NCBI RefSeq assembly: GCF_018143015.1
Contig: NC_054756.1
Location: 22,129,298 to 22,193,297, forward strand
Direction of reading: 5' to 3'
Source: Lytechinus variegatus
Taxonomy: Eukaryota; Echinodermata; Echinoidea; Temnopleuroida; Toxopneustidae
Length of the DNA stretch: 64,000 nucleotides
The notes beneath the pieces were generated by a model, which was given only the letters and a program-made list of their open reading frames with translations, was not told the DNA's origin and made no database searches. Positions 51,601-60,287 of the stretch are shown here, piece by piece. Every line of letters begins with the position of its first letter. The stretch's first letter is position 1. The position numbers and the translations under genes are program-made.

Positions 51601-54600
51601 ACAATGAATCATTATGTCTTTAGGAAAATATACGGATTGGGGAAAATAATGATCAATTTTCTCGACAAAGGCGCATTTATCGAATAGAGCGTCGTCAAAT
51701 CAGAGATCCCCAAACGCGATAGTCTGCGGACGAGCTTGGGGAATACTACTCTTTCATGCCGTTTTATTCATCTTTCTTAGTTTGACGTTTGGAATCTCCC
51801 CGGGATCGTAAAGCGTTTAAGGTGTCGTTATAGAAAAAATGTATTGGGCGCCTTTTGTTGAGGTTTAATCTGCAATCTCATTAATGATGAAAGGGCGAAA
51901 GGAAATGGAAGAAGGCTTATAATGTAACAGATATGGGAAGAGTTTTCTTGTATTGGGATACGTTAAAACCATGCAAAACCGTGATAAATAAAACAGTTAT
52001 TTTTCAAAGGTTGAGGACCGATTGTCCGATACGGTACCAAGGCATTTTGCTTGTGCGGCAATTGCTCCGGGATTAATTTCGTCTAAGATGCAGGTTACGG
52101 TTGCATTATGGTTTTATATCAACTTTATATGGTTAGGATGAGGGGATGGTATAGTGTTAAATCCAGGGTGGAAGTCGGTCATTCGATTAATGTGTGGAAT
52201 TTAGAAAGGAACAATTTTGTCGCCGGAGTAAGTGTCATGGAACCTTCCGATGCAGTGTATGTAAATAAGAAAAACATGCACGCTGTCCCATAAAAGTCCA
52301 TGACTATTTAAATCTTACGTAGTTTCTATGTGTTTTAAAGTTTTTATAATTATCAATATTCTTTTCCATCTATAATGTTCAACGAACAAACATGGACGTT
52401 CCCTTTTTGCTTTGACCAAAAGCCTTTAGAAATTACAGATTGACGTGATAACATTGATTTTTTTTATGTATGTGGTCGTTTTGCTTTCTATTTTTTCTCT
52501 TTTATTATTTAAATGACTACGGTAGATATAACACGGCCCTTAATCGTGTCAAAGTTCTTCTGGAACTTGTCTAAAGCGAAATTACCATGCATATTTTGAT
52601 CCTCGCGCAGAATTGATGGTATCTTGTTTGGCTGAGCTTTTCTGAAGCAAATCATCAACGCATGTAGGGGTTATTACGTTCTTTCAAACTTTATCGTGAT
52701 TTTATGTTCTTCTTAAGCCCATTTAACGCTTTCCCTGCTTTTGTGTTGTAAATCTGTTTATGGGTAGACTGTACCTAAACGCGATTGTCGCGGTATTTTC
52801 CCACTAATGTGCAACATTCCTTTACATTGATGAATTATTTTAACGATCCTCAGTCTTTTGAGTACATCAATTTTATTTCAGCCAAATGGACTGAATTAGG
52901 CCTGCTCCCCGATGAAAGACGACGCTCATTGTGACTCACAGCCCCTCGTTATTTCTTGCCAATGCCCCTCCCCCCGCTCTTTCACTTTCTCCCTCACCCC
53001 CTCACCCCCCCCCCCCCCCCTTCTCTCTCTCTCTGTCGGTCAGGTCTGTCAAACGGTTTTATGTCGGTAAGAGAAAACATACAGGCTGGTGAGGGTAGTT
53101 CCAGTCCGTCCAAGTAGACTTCTTACGCATCGTTTATATGACTTCTTTTTACTATATCTTATCCACGAACTCGCTTTCATCTATTGTTGTCCAACTAACA
53201 AACGAGCATATTCACATTGGGTTTTACTAAAATAATATATTTGAATTTCAGGTTGACATGATACCAAGAAGGATTAGCGTGGTTATCGGGCATGTAGGGT
53301 ACATTCATGATACCTACATGAAATTAGGCCTAATTCCCAGTTGGCACCCACTTGGTCTTATTTGCACTTCGGTTAATATCCAGATGTACGGAGCCATTTA
53401 AATGCAATCGACTTGACGACTTTATCTTGCCATGTCGACATAATTACCTTGACATGTCGAGATACGTCACATCGCCAAGTCGACCAAGTCGATACGTTAT
53501 CTAATCAAGTCGACTAGAAAAAGTTATACGTCGACATGGCAAGATATGAAGTGTCAAAGGCTCGGCGAGAGTCCAAATATCTCGCCAAGTTGACATATAT
53601 ATTTGAATAAGTCGACTTGGCAAGATAAAATATCTCGCCATGTTTACATATAACCCTTTGATAAGTCAACTTGGCAAGATAACGTATCTCGCCGTGTCGA
53701 CATATAACCTTTTCAAGTCGACTTGATTAGATAACGTATCTCGCCATGTCGATATATAACTTCTTGTAAGTCGACTAGGCGAGATATCGTATCTCGCCAT
53801 GTCGACATGATAAGCTTATTATGTCGACATGGCAAGATATAGTATCTCACCAAGTAGTCAAGTCGATGGCACTTTAAAGGTTCCGTACAGATGTAAATAT
53901 AGTTATCTCATTCTCTTTTCTTACAGGGTGTCCGCTTGGTTGCAGTACCTGCTCCGTCTACAATGGGTGCATCACATGCAAGCCAAGGTATTTGTTTCTC
54001 TTGCACCGCAGTGGGATGAAGCAGGTGGGACTGTGTACCCATGCCTGCCCCGTCGGGTTCTACCCCAACAGTGCTGGAGAGTACCACCGCTGCTCGAGTA
54101 AGGGTCCGGATCTATTCATTGATTTCTTTTTATGTATAATTTGGGTGGGAAGTTTCCAAATTCTAGTAAAATAAATAGGGGGAAACAGGAAAGCCAATTT
54201 TTGTGTGAGGGTGCCTTTAGATTTATTTATTTATTTATTTATCTATGTATTTGTTTATTTATTTATTCATTCATTCATTTATTTGTTAATTTGTTTATTT
54301 ATTCATTTATTTATTTGTTATTTATTCATTTATTCATTTATCTCCATCCTCTGACGTCTCTCCTTTAAACTTTTGAAAATTTATCCAAATGGAGACTGGA
54401 AAAGGGATAGTTAACGGATAGTATCAAATCATCTTTATTATTATTGAAGTAATTTGTTTTTCTTTCTTGTGCGGGAGCTTGCTTATTGAGGGACATGACA
54501 AAAAGGGAGAAACTGTATCTGGACTTGTTTCTTGTATCTCGTATGTTTCTTATTTGTGGGGGAGGGGAGTTTACATTGTTCACTTTTCTCTTAACACCGT

Positions 54601-57600
54601 TATATGCGTTTGAGGTATTGTTTAATGAGCGTATGCTACAAGTCAAACCGCTCACTCCTCTGCGTGTGTGTGTGTGTATGAGCTTTGTCATTTACGTCTG
54701 GGACCGACTTTTAACGTCACCATCCGAAAGACGTGACCAGGGCTCGAACCTCTGCATCAATTTGTAACTTCCCCACAGCTTGGATTACATGCAGGCGCAC
54801 GCCACAGCGCCCAGTTGTCTGCAAAACACGAACAGTATAAATTCGTAGATGGCGCTGTTGCAGTATTCATTATTTTACAATCAAGTTCGGTAAAATAGGA
54901 AACATAGGTTTTATTCTTGTAATGGTTTTTTTCGTTTCATGCTACATATTTTGCCTGTTTATATTGATCTCATTTTATCATTATTTTTTTTTACATGTGA
55001 TTGGTTGATCTAGACATTTATTTAGATATTTAAAGGGGAAGTTCACCCTGACAAAAAGTTTATTGTAAAAATAGCAGAAAAATTAATGGAAAATATTGCC
55101 GAAGGTTTGAGAAAAATTCATCAAATAATTAAAAAGTTATTAGAATTTCAATTATTTGATTTGTGACGTCATATGCGAGCAGCATTCCTACATAGCGAAT
55201 GGTAAAAAATCAATGAAATGTCATTTTCTCAGAAAATTGAAAATGGTTTTCACTGTAACTTTTGTATATCAATAGACAAATCGTTTCACACCCGATCATG
55301 AAATGAAAACAAAATTAAGTCATCAGGAACCATACAAAATTTGAAATTTATGCATTTTATATTACATAACACATGGGACAGCTGCTCGTTTATGACGTCA
55401 CAAATCCAAAACTTTGAACTCTAATAACTTTCTTACTCTTTAACGGATTTTCCTCAAACCTTCACCAATATTTTTTTACTATTTTTTCTGCTATTTTTAC
55501 AAGAAAGTTTTCTTCAGGGTGAACTTCCCCTTTAATCCTTTACCTCTGCCTCTGTGTATAAGCGTGTGTTCATTATTTTTTTATCAATGAATCAATCAAT
55601 CAATTCATTTATTTATTTTTCTATTAATTTATCATTAAATATACTCATTTGTTATATTTTCTATTTACATACTTATTTATTTCTTTTTAATTCATATATT
55701 GAGTTATTTTTTCATAAGAATCGTTTTATATGATTATTTCTTCACACGGTCAGTCGTACGTATTATTCATTATCAATATTTTCTGTTAATATTCCCTATA
55801 TCTCCAGGATGTCGAATAGAAAACTGTGATACGTGCTTCAGTCGGACCTTTTGTTCCCGCTGCGAGCCCCCGTATGTAGGCCTATACGGAAAGTGTGTCC
55901 TCCAGTGCCCAGATAACATGTATGCTAATGAGATGACGTCACAGTGCGAGGTCAAAGGTAAGATCGATGATTTTCTTTTTATTTCAATACATGTATTGAA
56001 AATGTATGATGGGCTTAAGCTTGTGTTTGGGGGGTTAAACGGAAAGACTAGTATTGTTTTTTAGATATCAAAACTATAAATATCTCATTTCAAATAAACA
56101 TTTTCCTCCATTTTACAAATTTCGTCATTTTTATTAACAAGAATTCACATGAAATCCATAAAATTTCCATAAAGAATATAAATATATACAACTTATGTGT
56201 ACAGAGGAAAGCGTAGTAGAAGCACATGCTTGTGGCGGGATACGACTGTAAGCATATAAATATATACAATACACAAAATACAATACAAAGATACAAAGAT
56301 CTTTGTCAGCTAAAATGATTTTGAGTTCATAATCCGATCTTGAAATATTTACTGTATTTTAATTGGGCCGGGCTCTCTAATAAATTAAGCAATCAAATAA
56401 ATATATGAATGAATGAAAAAAAGAATGAATAAATGAATGAATGGATAGATAGATAGATAGATGGATAGATAGATAGATGAAAATGCATTAAAAATATCTA
56501 GATATATAGATAAAATTTATGAATATATGAATTAATGAATAACTAACTTAATAAATGAACAAACAATTAATCAAAAAATAAATAAAAAATGAATTAGTTC
56601 TACCATAATGGTCTGTATGCCTAAATCAGTTGATTATAATTCGAGTCAATCTTTTTTTTCTTTCCAAAGTCGACTGTGCTGTGTCACCCTGGTCGCCATG
56701 GAGTCCGTGTATCAAGAAAGGCCAAACCTGTGGCTTTAAATGGGGGGAGCATCGTCGGTATCGAGAGATCATCGCCCGACCCACCCCGGGGGCCACACCC
56801 TGTCCCGAGCTGGTGCAGACAGAGAAGTGTCGCACGCAACAACGTTACTGCCCAGGTAAATCATATCATAAAATAGACAAAGATGTTGGTCTTTGTTCTG
56901 GCAACGAAAAAGAAAGGAAGAAGAACACTGAAGAAGAAAAAATGTAGGGGGAAGGGGGTGAGGATAATGAGAAGAATGAGAAGAGGGAAAGAAGATTTAA
57001 GCACAATGTAAAGTTGTATTGGATCAAAGTGACTCTCGTTGAATTTATATGATTGTGTCTTCTTTCTACTCTCAACCCCCCCCCCCCCTCTGCTTTTGAT
57101 TCTCTCCTACCCTTCACATGTATGTTTGTTCTTGGTTTGTCTTGGTGCAAGACGCAATTCATTTTTGTTTTTATTCACTGAGTTAATTTGTTCTCCGCTT
57201 TTGTTAATTGATCAAATCTTATATTTCTAAGGGAGCTATCTTGACAACTACTTTATGGATTTTACAGCCATTTCAATACTTTTGCTATAAAAATATGCAT
57301 GTACATACTATTGAATTAATTCATTTCATCTTGAATTGCATGTTTTTATCCAATGTGTTGTAAAATGCTTTTGATATTGGAATTGAATAAAGCTGAACTT
57401 AACTGAAGGAGAATGAGGAGAAGAATTATAAAAAGGGAAGTGAGGAGAAAAAAAATGAAAAACGGGGAGAAGATCGAGAAGAAGAGTGATAAGAAACGGA
57501 GCAAGGTAAGTGAGGAGATGATAAGAAAAGGGAGAAGGAAGACAGAAGATTGAAACAAAAGGGGAGAAGAGCGAGATGAAGAATGATGAGGAACGGAGGA

Positions 57601-58187
57601 AGGAAAGTGAGAATAAATGGTAATAAAAGAGGACATGAAAGAGAGAAGAATGAGAAGAAGGGGGAGAAGGATAATGACGAGAAGAATGACAACAAAGAGA
57701 TAAAAGAGAAAGTGAAGAATGGGGCGACGACTGGTGTACGAGTTGGGGGAGGGGCAAACAAGGAAATACGAAAGAAAATGCAGCATAAGTAGAAAGAGAG
57801 GATATTAAGTAGGAAATGAAGAAAACAAATATGGAAAAAAAGATGTCGATTATGATTTCGACGACGGTATTTGCGAATCTCTTACTCTCGGACTCATTGT
57901 CATATTATGCATATATTTTATTTTCTCATTCTTCTTCCTGTTCCTCAGGCCACTTGCCGAAGAAGCCGAAGGATAAGGACAAGCGCAAAAGACAAAAGGA
58001 TAAAGAAATCATCGACAGCCAGGAGGTTACACCAAGGAAGAGGGACGGTAACAAGAAAGAAAGAACTAATCGGAAGAATAAAAAGAGGGAAAGGCAAAAG
58101 TCGCCCTCTAGGGACGAAAAGCGGGAAAGGCAGAGGAAAGATGATCAGCTGATAGAATTTCCCTTGTCGACGAGGAGGACGATATGA
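33575..58187 (+). CDS. RSPO: R-spondin, complete: five exons 33575-33656, 53927-54097, 55808-55957, 56670-56855, 57949-58187
   Basis: The joined exons total 828 bases, 275 residues plus stop, close to vertebrate R-spondins (about 230-270). Order: signal peptide (1-22), furin-like repeat 1 (29-83), furin-like repeat 2 (86-131), thrombospondin type-1 domain (137-195), and Lys/Arg-rich tail (198-275). All four introns are GT-AG, phase 1 and fall between domains, exactly the vertebrate layout. R-spondins are secreted Wnt amplifiers: FU1 binds ZNRF3/RNF43, FU2 binds LGR4-6, and Frizzled is then protected from turnover. R55 and Q60 (FU1) and F95 and F99 (FU2) align with human RSPO1 R66, Q71, F106 and F110. 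Intron 1 is about 20 kb. No canonical AATAAA was found soon after the stop; ATTAAA at 58740 is a weak candidate. Confidence 0.96.
33915..33976 (-). repeat. SINE tail fragment
   Basis: An aataataataac run followed by taatgcgcc and ctcaaggca resembles the 3' portion of the SINE copies elsewhere in the window. Confidence 0.35.
35175..35245 (+). repeat. tRNA-like SINE head fragment
   Basis: The segment has an A-box-like tggtccagtgttagg and a clear B box, gggttcgaatcacc, in tRNA spacing. It lacks paired acceptor arms, so it is a retroposed tRNA relic. Confidence 0.55.
35326..35498 (-). mobile_element. 3' tail of a non-LTR retrotransposon (inverted)
   Basis: On the minus strand this carries the same ggggatccacgctctacca hairpin region as 29501-29542 and ends in repeated cttgaactt units. 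It is a second, diverged copy of that family. Confidence 0.65.
36110..36260 (+). repeat. Purine-rich GAA/AGG tract
   Basis: Almost pure A/G sequence. It yields an Arg/Lys-rich frame on the plus strand and a Ser/Phe-rich one on the minus strand, neither credible. Confidence 0.85.
38798..39036. mobile_element. TA-flanked MITE rich in GTGTTA/TAACAC units
   Basis: The left end cacagcaaaaactgtggtgt mirrors the right end acaccacagtttttacagtg, with TA on both sides. The interior is a patchwork of ggtgtta and taacacc. A related copy is at 50641-50811. TA duplication suggests a Tc1/mariner-type origin. Confidence 0.8.
39471..39757 (+). repeat. tRNA-derived SINE, full-length copy
   Basis: The head gtggcccagtggattag (A box) and gggttcgaatcccag (B box) are followed by the family body (ccaggtgaggtaaatgggta, gcgccttgagcacctaaca) and a TTA-repeat tail. 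This is the best-preserved copy in the window and serves as the reference for the others. Confidence 0.9.
41020..41225 (+). mobile_element. Degraded non-LTR retrotransposon tail
   Basis: The stretch from the ttagtagattccctc block to the terminal gaatcttgaaacttgaat parallels the tail at 29485-29692 with many changes. A shorter relic, ataaacttgaaacttc, is at 40260-40275. Confidence 0.5.
41655..42124. mobile_element. MITE with aaggatggtccggactg termini
   Basis: Left aaggatggtccggactg and right cagcccggaccatccctt are inverted repeats. Mirrored inner blocks (gaaaacagtcgtcat, and gtgggttgattatgtcat near its complement) show foldback structure. TTAA is present at the right border only. Confidence 0.75.
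42585..42925 (-). repeat. tRNA-derived SINE (minus orientation)
   Basis: The order is a TAA tail (42565-42615), gcgcacgtatccacc, ccggtacccattta, gagtgcagcaca and then the tRNA-like head with ggaatcgaaccca. About 60 bases of the body differ from the 39471 copy. Confidence 0.82.
43733..44237. mobile_element. TTAA-flanked MITE, family A (copy 2)
   Basis: The borders TTAAAGGGGAAGTTCACCCT and AGGGTGAACTTCCCCTTTAA are near-perfect inverted repeats. It is almost identical along its length to the copy at 55030-55535, which implies fairly recent activity. Confidence 0.9.
44364..44902. mobile_element. Foldback element with gagtggataccatgcgcgac arms
   Basis: The left arm cccggggggccacttccatc runs into gagtggataccatgcgcgac. 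The right arm mirrors it (ggtcgcgcatggtatccact, then gtgccccccggga). The interior has several cccttaacaagtatt-like units. Confidence 0.8.
44931..45066. repeat. Small foldback repeat with tgggtcccgttt ends
   Basis: The left end tgggtcccgttttacaa and right end tgtgaaacagcgggccca are imperfect inverted repeats, with ccatgg motifs inside. It overlaps the end of a spurious reverse frame. Confidence 0.55.
46390..46630 (-). repeat. tRNA-derived SINE, variant body (minus orientation)
   Basis: It shares ctaccgggtacccattta with the other SINEs but has gagagtggcaaatgca and cgccttgccaccggacg, as in the 50560-51125 copy, so a subfamily is indicated. The tRNA-like head is split by about 50 unrelated bases near 46570. 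Confidence 0.7.
48609..48788. mobile_element. MITE with CAGGGGCCGCGG ends and 5-bp ATTAC duplication
   Basis: CAGGGGCCGCGGAAC at the left mirrors TTTCGCGGCCCCTG at the right. ATTAC flanks both ends (48604-48608 and 48789-48793). The inside has long G and C runs and gggctga units. Confidence 0.8.
49590..49835. repeat. TTATCA/TAG simple repeat with 49-bp tandem unit
   Basis: Within the simple repeat, a 49-base unit containing catatagtagtagtattgat occurs twice in tandem (anchors at 49650 and 49700). Confidence 0.85.
50560..51125 (-). repeat. tRNA-derived SINE interrupted by a MITE
   Basis: The SINE tail side (aataataataacac, tatagcgctta) lies left of the insertion. The body (gagagtggcaaatcgtgg) and tRNA-like head (gagattcgaacacacaaccc) lie right of it. 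The MITE at 50641-50811 separates them. Confidence 0.72.
50641..50811. mobile_element. TA-flanked MITE inserted in a SINE
   Basis: The left end cacaacaaaaactgcggtgg and right end accacattttttacagtg are inverted, with TA on each side. It is a shorter relative of the element at 38798-39036. Confidence 0.78.
53396..53890. mobile_element. gtcgac-rich foldback element ending 38 bp before R-spondin exon 2
   Basis: The ends gtacggagccatttaaatgc and its diverged complement (gcactttaaaggttccgtac) are inverted. CAGATGTA occurs at both borders (53391-53398 and 53888-53895) as a likely target duplication. The interior is at least five loose repeats of gtcgac/tctcgcca blocks, each about 60-70 bases. Confidence 0.8.
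53927..54097 (+). CDS. RSPO: R-spondin exon 2: furin-like repeat 1
   Basis: The acceptor is cttttcttacag and the donor GTAAGG. Eight cysteines follow the R-spondin spacing (C29, 33, 36, 42, 45, 64, 68, 83), with YNGCITCKPR and HRSGMKQVGLC. R55 and Q60 in the latter are the ZNRF3/RNF43-contact positions. An internal AGGTATTT resembles a donor but lies inside the conserved block. A foldback repeat ends only 38 bases upstream. Confidence 0.95.
54098..55807. other. R-spondin intron 2
   Basis: It holds a TTTA/TTCA microsatellite at 54220-54345 and the family A MITE at 55030-55535. The rest is T-rich with no exon-like block. Confidence 0.6.
55030..55535. mobile_element. TTAA-flanked MITE, family A (copy 3)
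   Basis: It has the same borders and interior as 43733-44237, with only scattered base changes by eye. It lies in the intron between the two furin-like repeat exons. Confidence 0.9.
55808..55957 (+). CDS. RSPO: R-spondin exon 3: furin-like repeat 2
   Basis: After atatctccag the exon reads CRIENCDTCFSRTFCSRC and on to QCPDNMY and SQCEV, with eight cysteines spaced as in vertebrate FU2. F95 and F99 correspond to the two phenylalanines that plug into LGR4-6. The donor GTAAGA is in phase 1. Confidence 0.95.
55958..56669. other. R-spondin intron 3
   Basis: AT-rich, with a GAAT/GATA tetranucleotide repeat at 56400-56480. Nothing else is recognisable. Confidence 0.6.
56670..56855 (+). CDS. RSPO: R-spondin exon 4: thrombospondin type-1 domain
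   Basis: The acceptor is tctttccaaag and the donor GTAAAT. The exon encodes DCAVSPWSPWSPC (W142 and W145), KKGQTCGF, an arginine-bearing RRYREII strand, and six cysteines in all (137, 148, 155, 179, 188, 195). In R-spondins this domain contributes to heparan sulfate proteoglycan binding. Confidence 0.95.
56856..57948. other. R-spondin intron 4 with purine-rich plus strand
   Basis: Bases 56915-57000 and 57405-57850 are almost all A and G (aagaagaa, gggagaag units). Three long overlapping minus-strand frames (57326-57786) of Ser, Leu, Pro and Phe are the translation of this tract. Confidence 0.7.
57949..58187 (+). CDS. RSPO: R-spondin exon 5: basic C-terminal tail and stop
   Basis: The exon follows cttcctgttcctcag and ends at TGA 58185-58187. 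Its 78 residues are dominated by Lys, Arg, Asp and Glu (KPKDKDKRKRQKDK, KKRERQK and similar). This low-complexity basic tail binds heparin in the family and is the least conserved part. It closes with EFPLSTRRTI. Confidence 0.9.
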
Positions 58188-58932
58188 AATAAGCGAAAGG
58201 CTTGAAATGGATTGAAGCGGGATCTGTAGACATGATGGATAATGCAGAATTCAAGGCTGGATTCAAAATGAAGAACAACTATCGGCTCGTCCCGTGAGGA
58301 TTCGATGCATATTCGGCATTAATCGCACCGTCTTATTATGTGAACAATCATTATTATAATTATCATCATTCCGTTCATATTCCATTTGTATATTGACTTT
58401 ATGGATGCTTCCCACCCCCCCCCCCACATCAATAATTGTTATTTTGGGCGTAAAGGTGTTATTTATAAAATGTTGTCTTCTAATCCTCGTTTTGCCATCT
58501 TCAGTCACACCAACTATACTCACTTTAGTCCGATCAAAGCTATTGCATTATATCTAATTACAGGCTATCGGTCAGGTTTGGAGTTGGTCTCGTTGTTGTG
58601 ACCTGACTTTGTATTTCGCGATCGTGAGTTCTGGATCGTCTGAAGTGATGGAGAAAGGTCTGCACTGGAGAGGCAGGCAACGGAAAAATCACGAAGATTT
58701 CCATTTGTAGGTTATATCTCAACGCAAAAATACGATACAATTAAAGGAGACCGAAAACCCAAGAATCGAATCAATCTTGAAGAGTACCGAAGTGATGACG
58801 TCACAGTTCTTTTATTTTATTTTTTTTTTTTTTGGGGGGGGCATTTCAGCGTGTTAGATACCATGTTCTTGTTAAGCATGACGAAAAACCCCACTTCCGA
58901 ATTTTTTTGAAAATCAGTCCATGGGGGCCTGA

Positions 58933-58995
58933 GATATGACATCATGAATACATAATTAGCTTCACTTGAAGTCTATGTATTCATGAGGTCATATC
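58933..58995. repeat. Hairpin core of a foldback element
   Basis: gatatgacatcatgaataca and its near complement tatgtattcatgaggtcata form a stem of about 22 bases around a 19-base loop. Flanking matches (gatgacgtcaca near 58794 and 59110; accccacttccg region) suggest a larger element from about 58742 to 59250. Confidence 0.6.
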
Positions 58996-59617
58996 TTGGG
59001 GCACAACGGATCGATTCCCACCGTATTTGGGTTGTCGGGGTTTTTTTTCATCATGCACTACCAAAATATGCTAGAAAAAAACCCCGCTGAAGTGAAAAAG
59101 TTAAGAATGATGACGTCACATTTCGGTATTCTGTTGGAAAGAGTAGAATAAGAGGAACAACTAAGTTTCATCAAAGTCGTTTATAAAAAAAGGTTAACGG
59201 AACTCTTATCATATGTAACTTTTAAAAGACCTTCAACACTGACACCTTTAATCATCTTTAATCGATGAATCAAAACAGCAATGTCGCCCATGACTCCGGA
59301 CAAACAGAATATTTCCACTTATAGTACGTCAGCTGAGAAGTTTACGACGGTCGGCTGTCCCGGTTCAATAATGTTCGATAAAGACCTCTTAGCTGTTCAC
59401 TGTGATTTGACGGGCATTTTCAATAGATTTCCTACGTTGTAGAATCTGTCCCCGTTGCAGTTGCATAACATCTTTACTAACCGTTCCGGGTTTCCAACGA
59501 TTTCTTCTTCCCGGCATCAGAATAGGATTTATTATGTCAAAGACAGCACTTAATCATTATCAATGTGAATACACATAAATCGTACAACTAGTAAGTAATA
59601 GGTAACAACTTGAGCAA

Positions 59618-59705
59618 TTTGTCAGCGTGGCGCAATGGGATAATCATAATCGTTTTCCCTTGCATTGGCAAGGTCGCGGGTTCGTATTCCAATTTAGGCA
59701 ACAAC
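59618..59705 (+). repeat. tRNA-like SINE head fragment
   Basis: A-box-like gtggcgcaatggga and a degenerate B box gggttcgtattcc are spaced as in a tRNA, with an enlarged middle. The acceptor stem does not pair, so it is not a working tRNA gene. Confidence 0.5.
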
Positions 59706-60087
59706 TAAATATGATTTTTAAGAATACAAATTGTGCGAAATTTTGAACCAAATATGGCCGAGTTCAAAGATTCCAAAGTGGCATATCTGTGGTACAGAAA
59801 ATTTTTTTTAAATGGCCGAAAAGTCGCATGAGAAACAATTAGCTTCTGGGTCAGAATGACGTTGCATGAAGTCAGATGTAAGAGGGAAATTTTGATGATT
59901 TATTCCAATACGCGCTTATGTTCACAATTCATATTTTTATGATAAAAATATTATAGCAGTATGAATTTATCGATTATTAACGGAGAAGACAGCGTTTGGA
60001 GTTCTATGGTTCTCACTGAAGTTCAAGGCATTTTTGTGTGTATTTTATTCAATTAAAAACATGAAAATTATTATAATTATAATAATA

Positions 60088-60287
60088 TAGGGTATTTATA
60101 TTGCGCACATATCCACCTTGTTGGGTGCTCAAGGCGCTCCTATATTACCGGCTAAGCTAGGCGGTCATAATGCACACAGCTTCTTAAGGAATTACTTCCT
60201 ACCGGTACCCATTACCTCACCAGGGTTGAGTGCAGCACATTGTGGATCAGTTTCTTGCTAAAAGAAATTACGCCATGGCTGGTTATA
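60088..60287 (-). repeat. tRNA-derived SINE lacking the tRNA head
   Basis: The body matches the 39471 copy closely (cgcacatatccacc, caaggcgctcctatatta, cctaccggtacccat, gagtgcagcacat) but stops at gccatggctgg, just before the B box. Confidence 0.82.

Larger units (their letters stand above)
33657..53926. other. R-spondin intron 1 (~20 kb), repeat-filled
   Basis: No nested gene was recognised. The intron carries six SINE or tRNA-like pieces, non-LTR tails, at least six MITEs, and simple repeats (purine-rich 36110-36260, TTA at 41265-41370, TTATCA at 49590-49835). Stretches such as 36260-37850, 37910-38790 and 51130-53390 show nothing identifiable. Long reverse frames at 44959-45462 and 51096-51425 run into repeats. 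Confidence 0.7.
58188..60087. other. R-spondin 3' flank
   Basis: The 3' UTR probably lies at the left end, but its limit is not visible. A foldback region follows at 58742-59250, then a tRNA-like relic at 59618-59705. No gene is recognised. Confidence 0.5.

Noticed and set aside
53959..54000. Cryptic donor AGGTATTT inside R-spondin exon 2
   Set aside because: Splicing there would remove the conserved KPRYLFLLHRSG region and three of the eight cysteines; the donor at 54098 keeps the whole domain.
57326..57786. Three overlapping reverse-strand frames of 111-146 residues
   Set aside because: They are the antisense of a purine-rich intron tract; all three frames are open because of composition.
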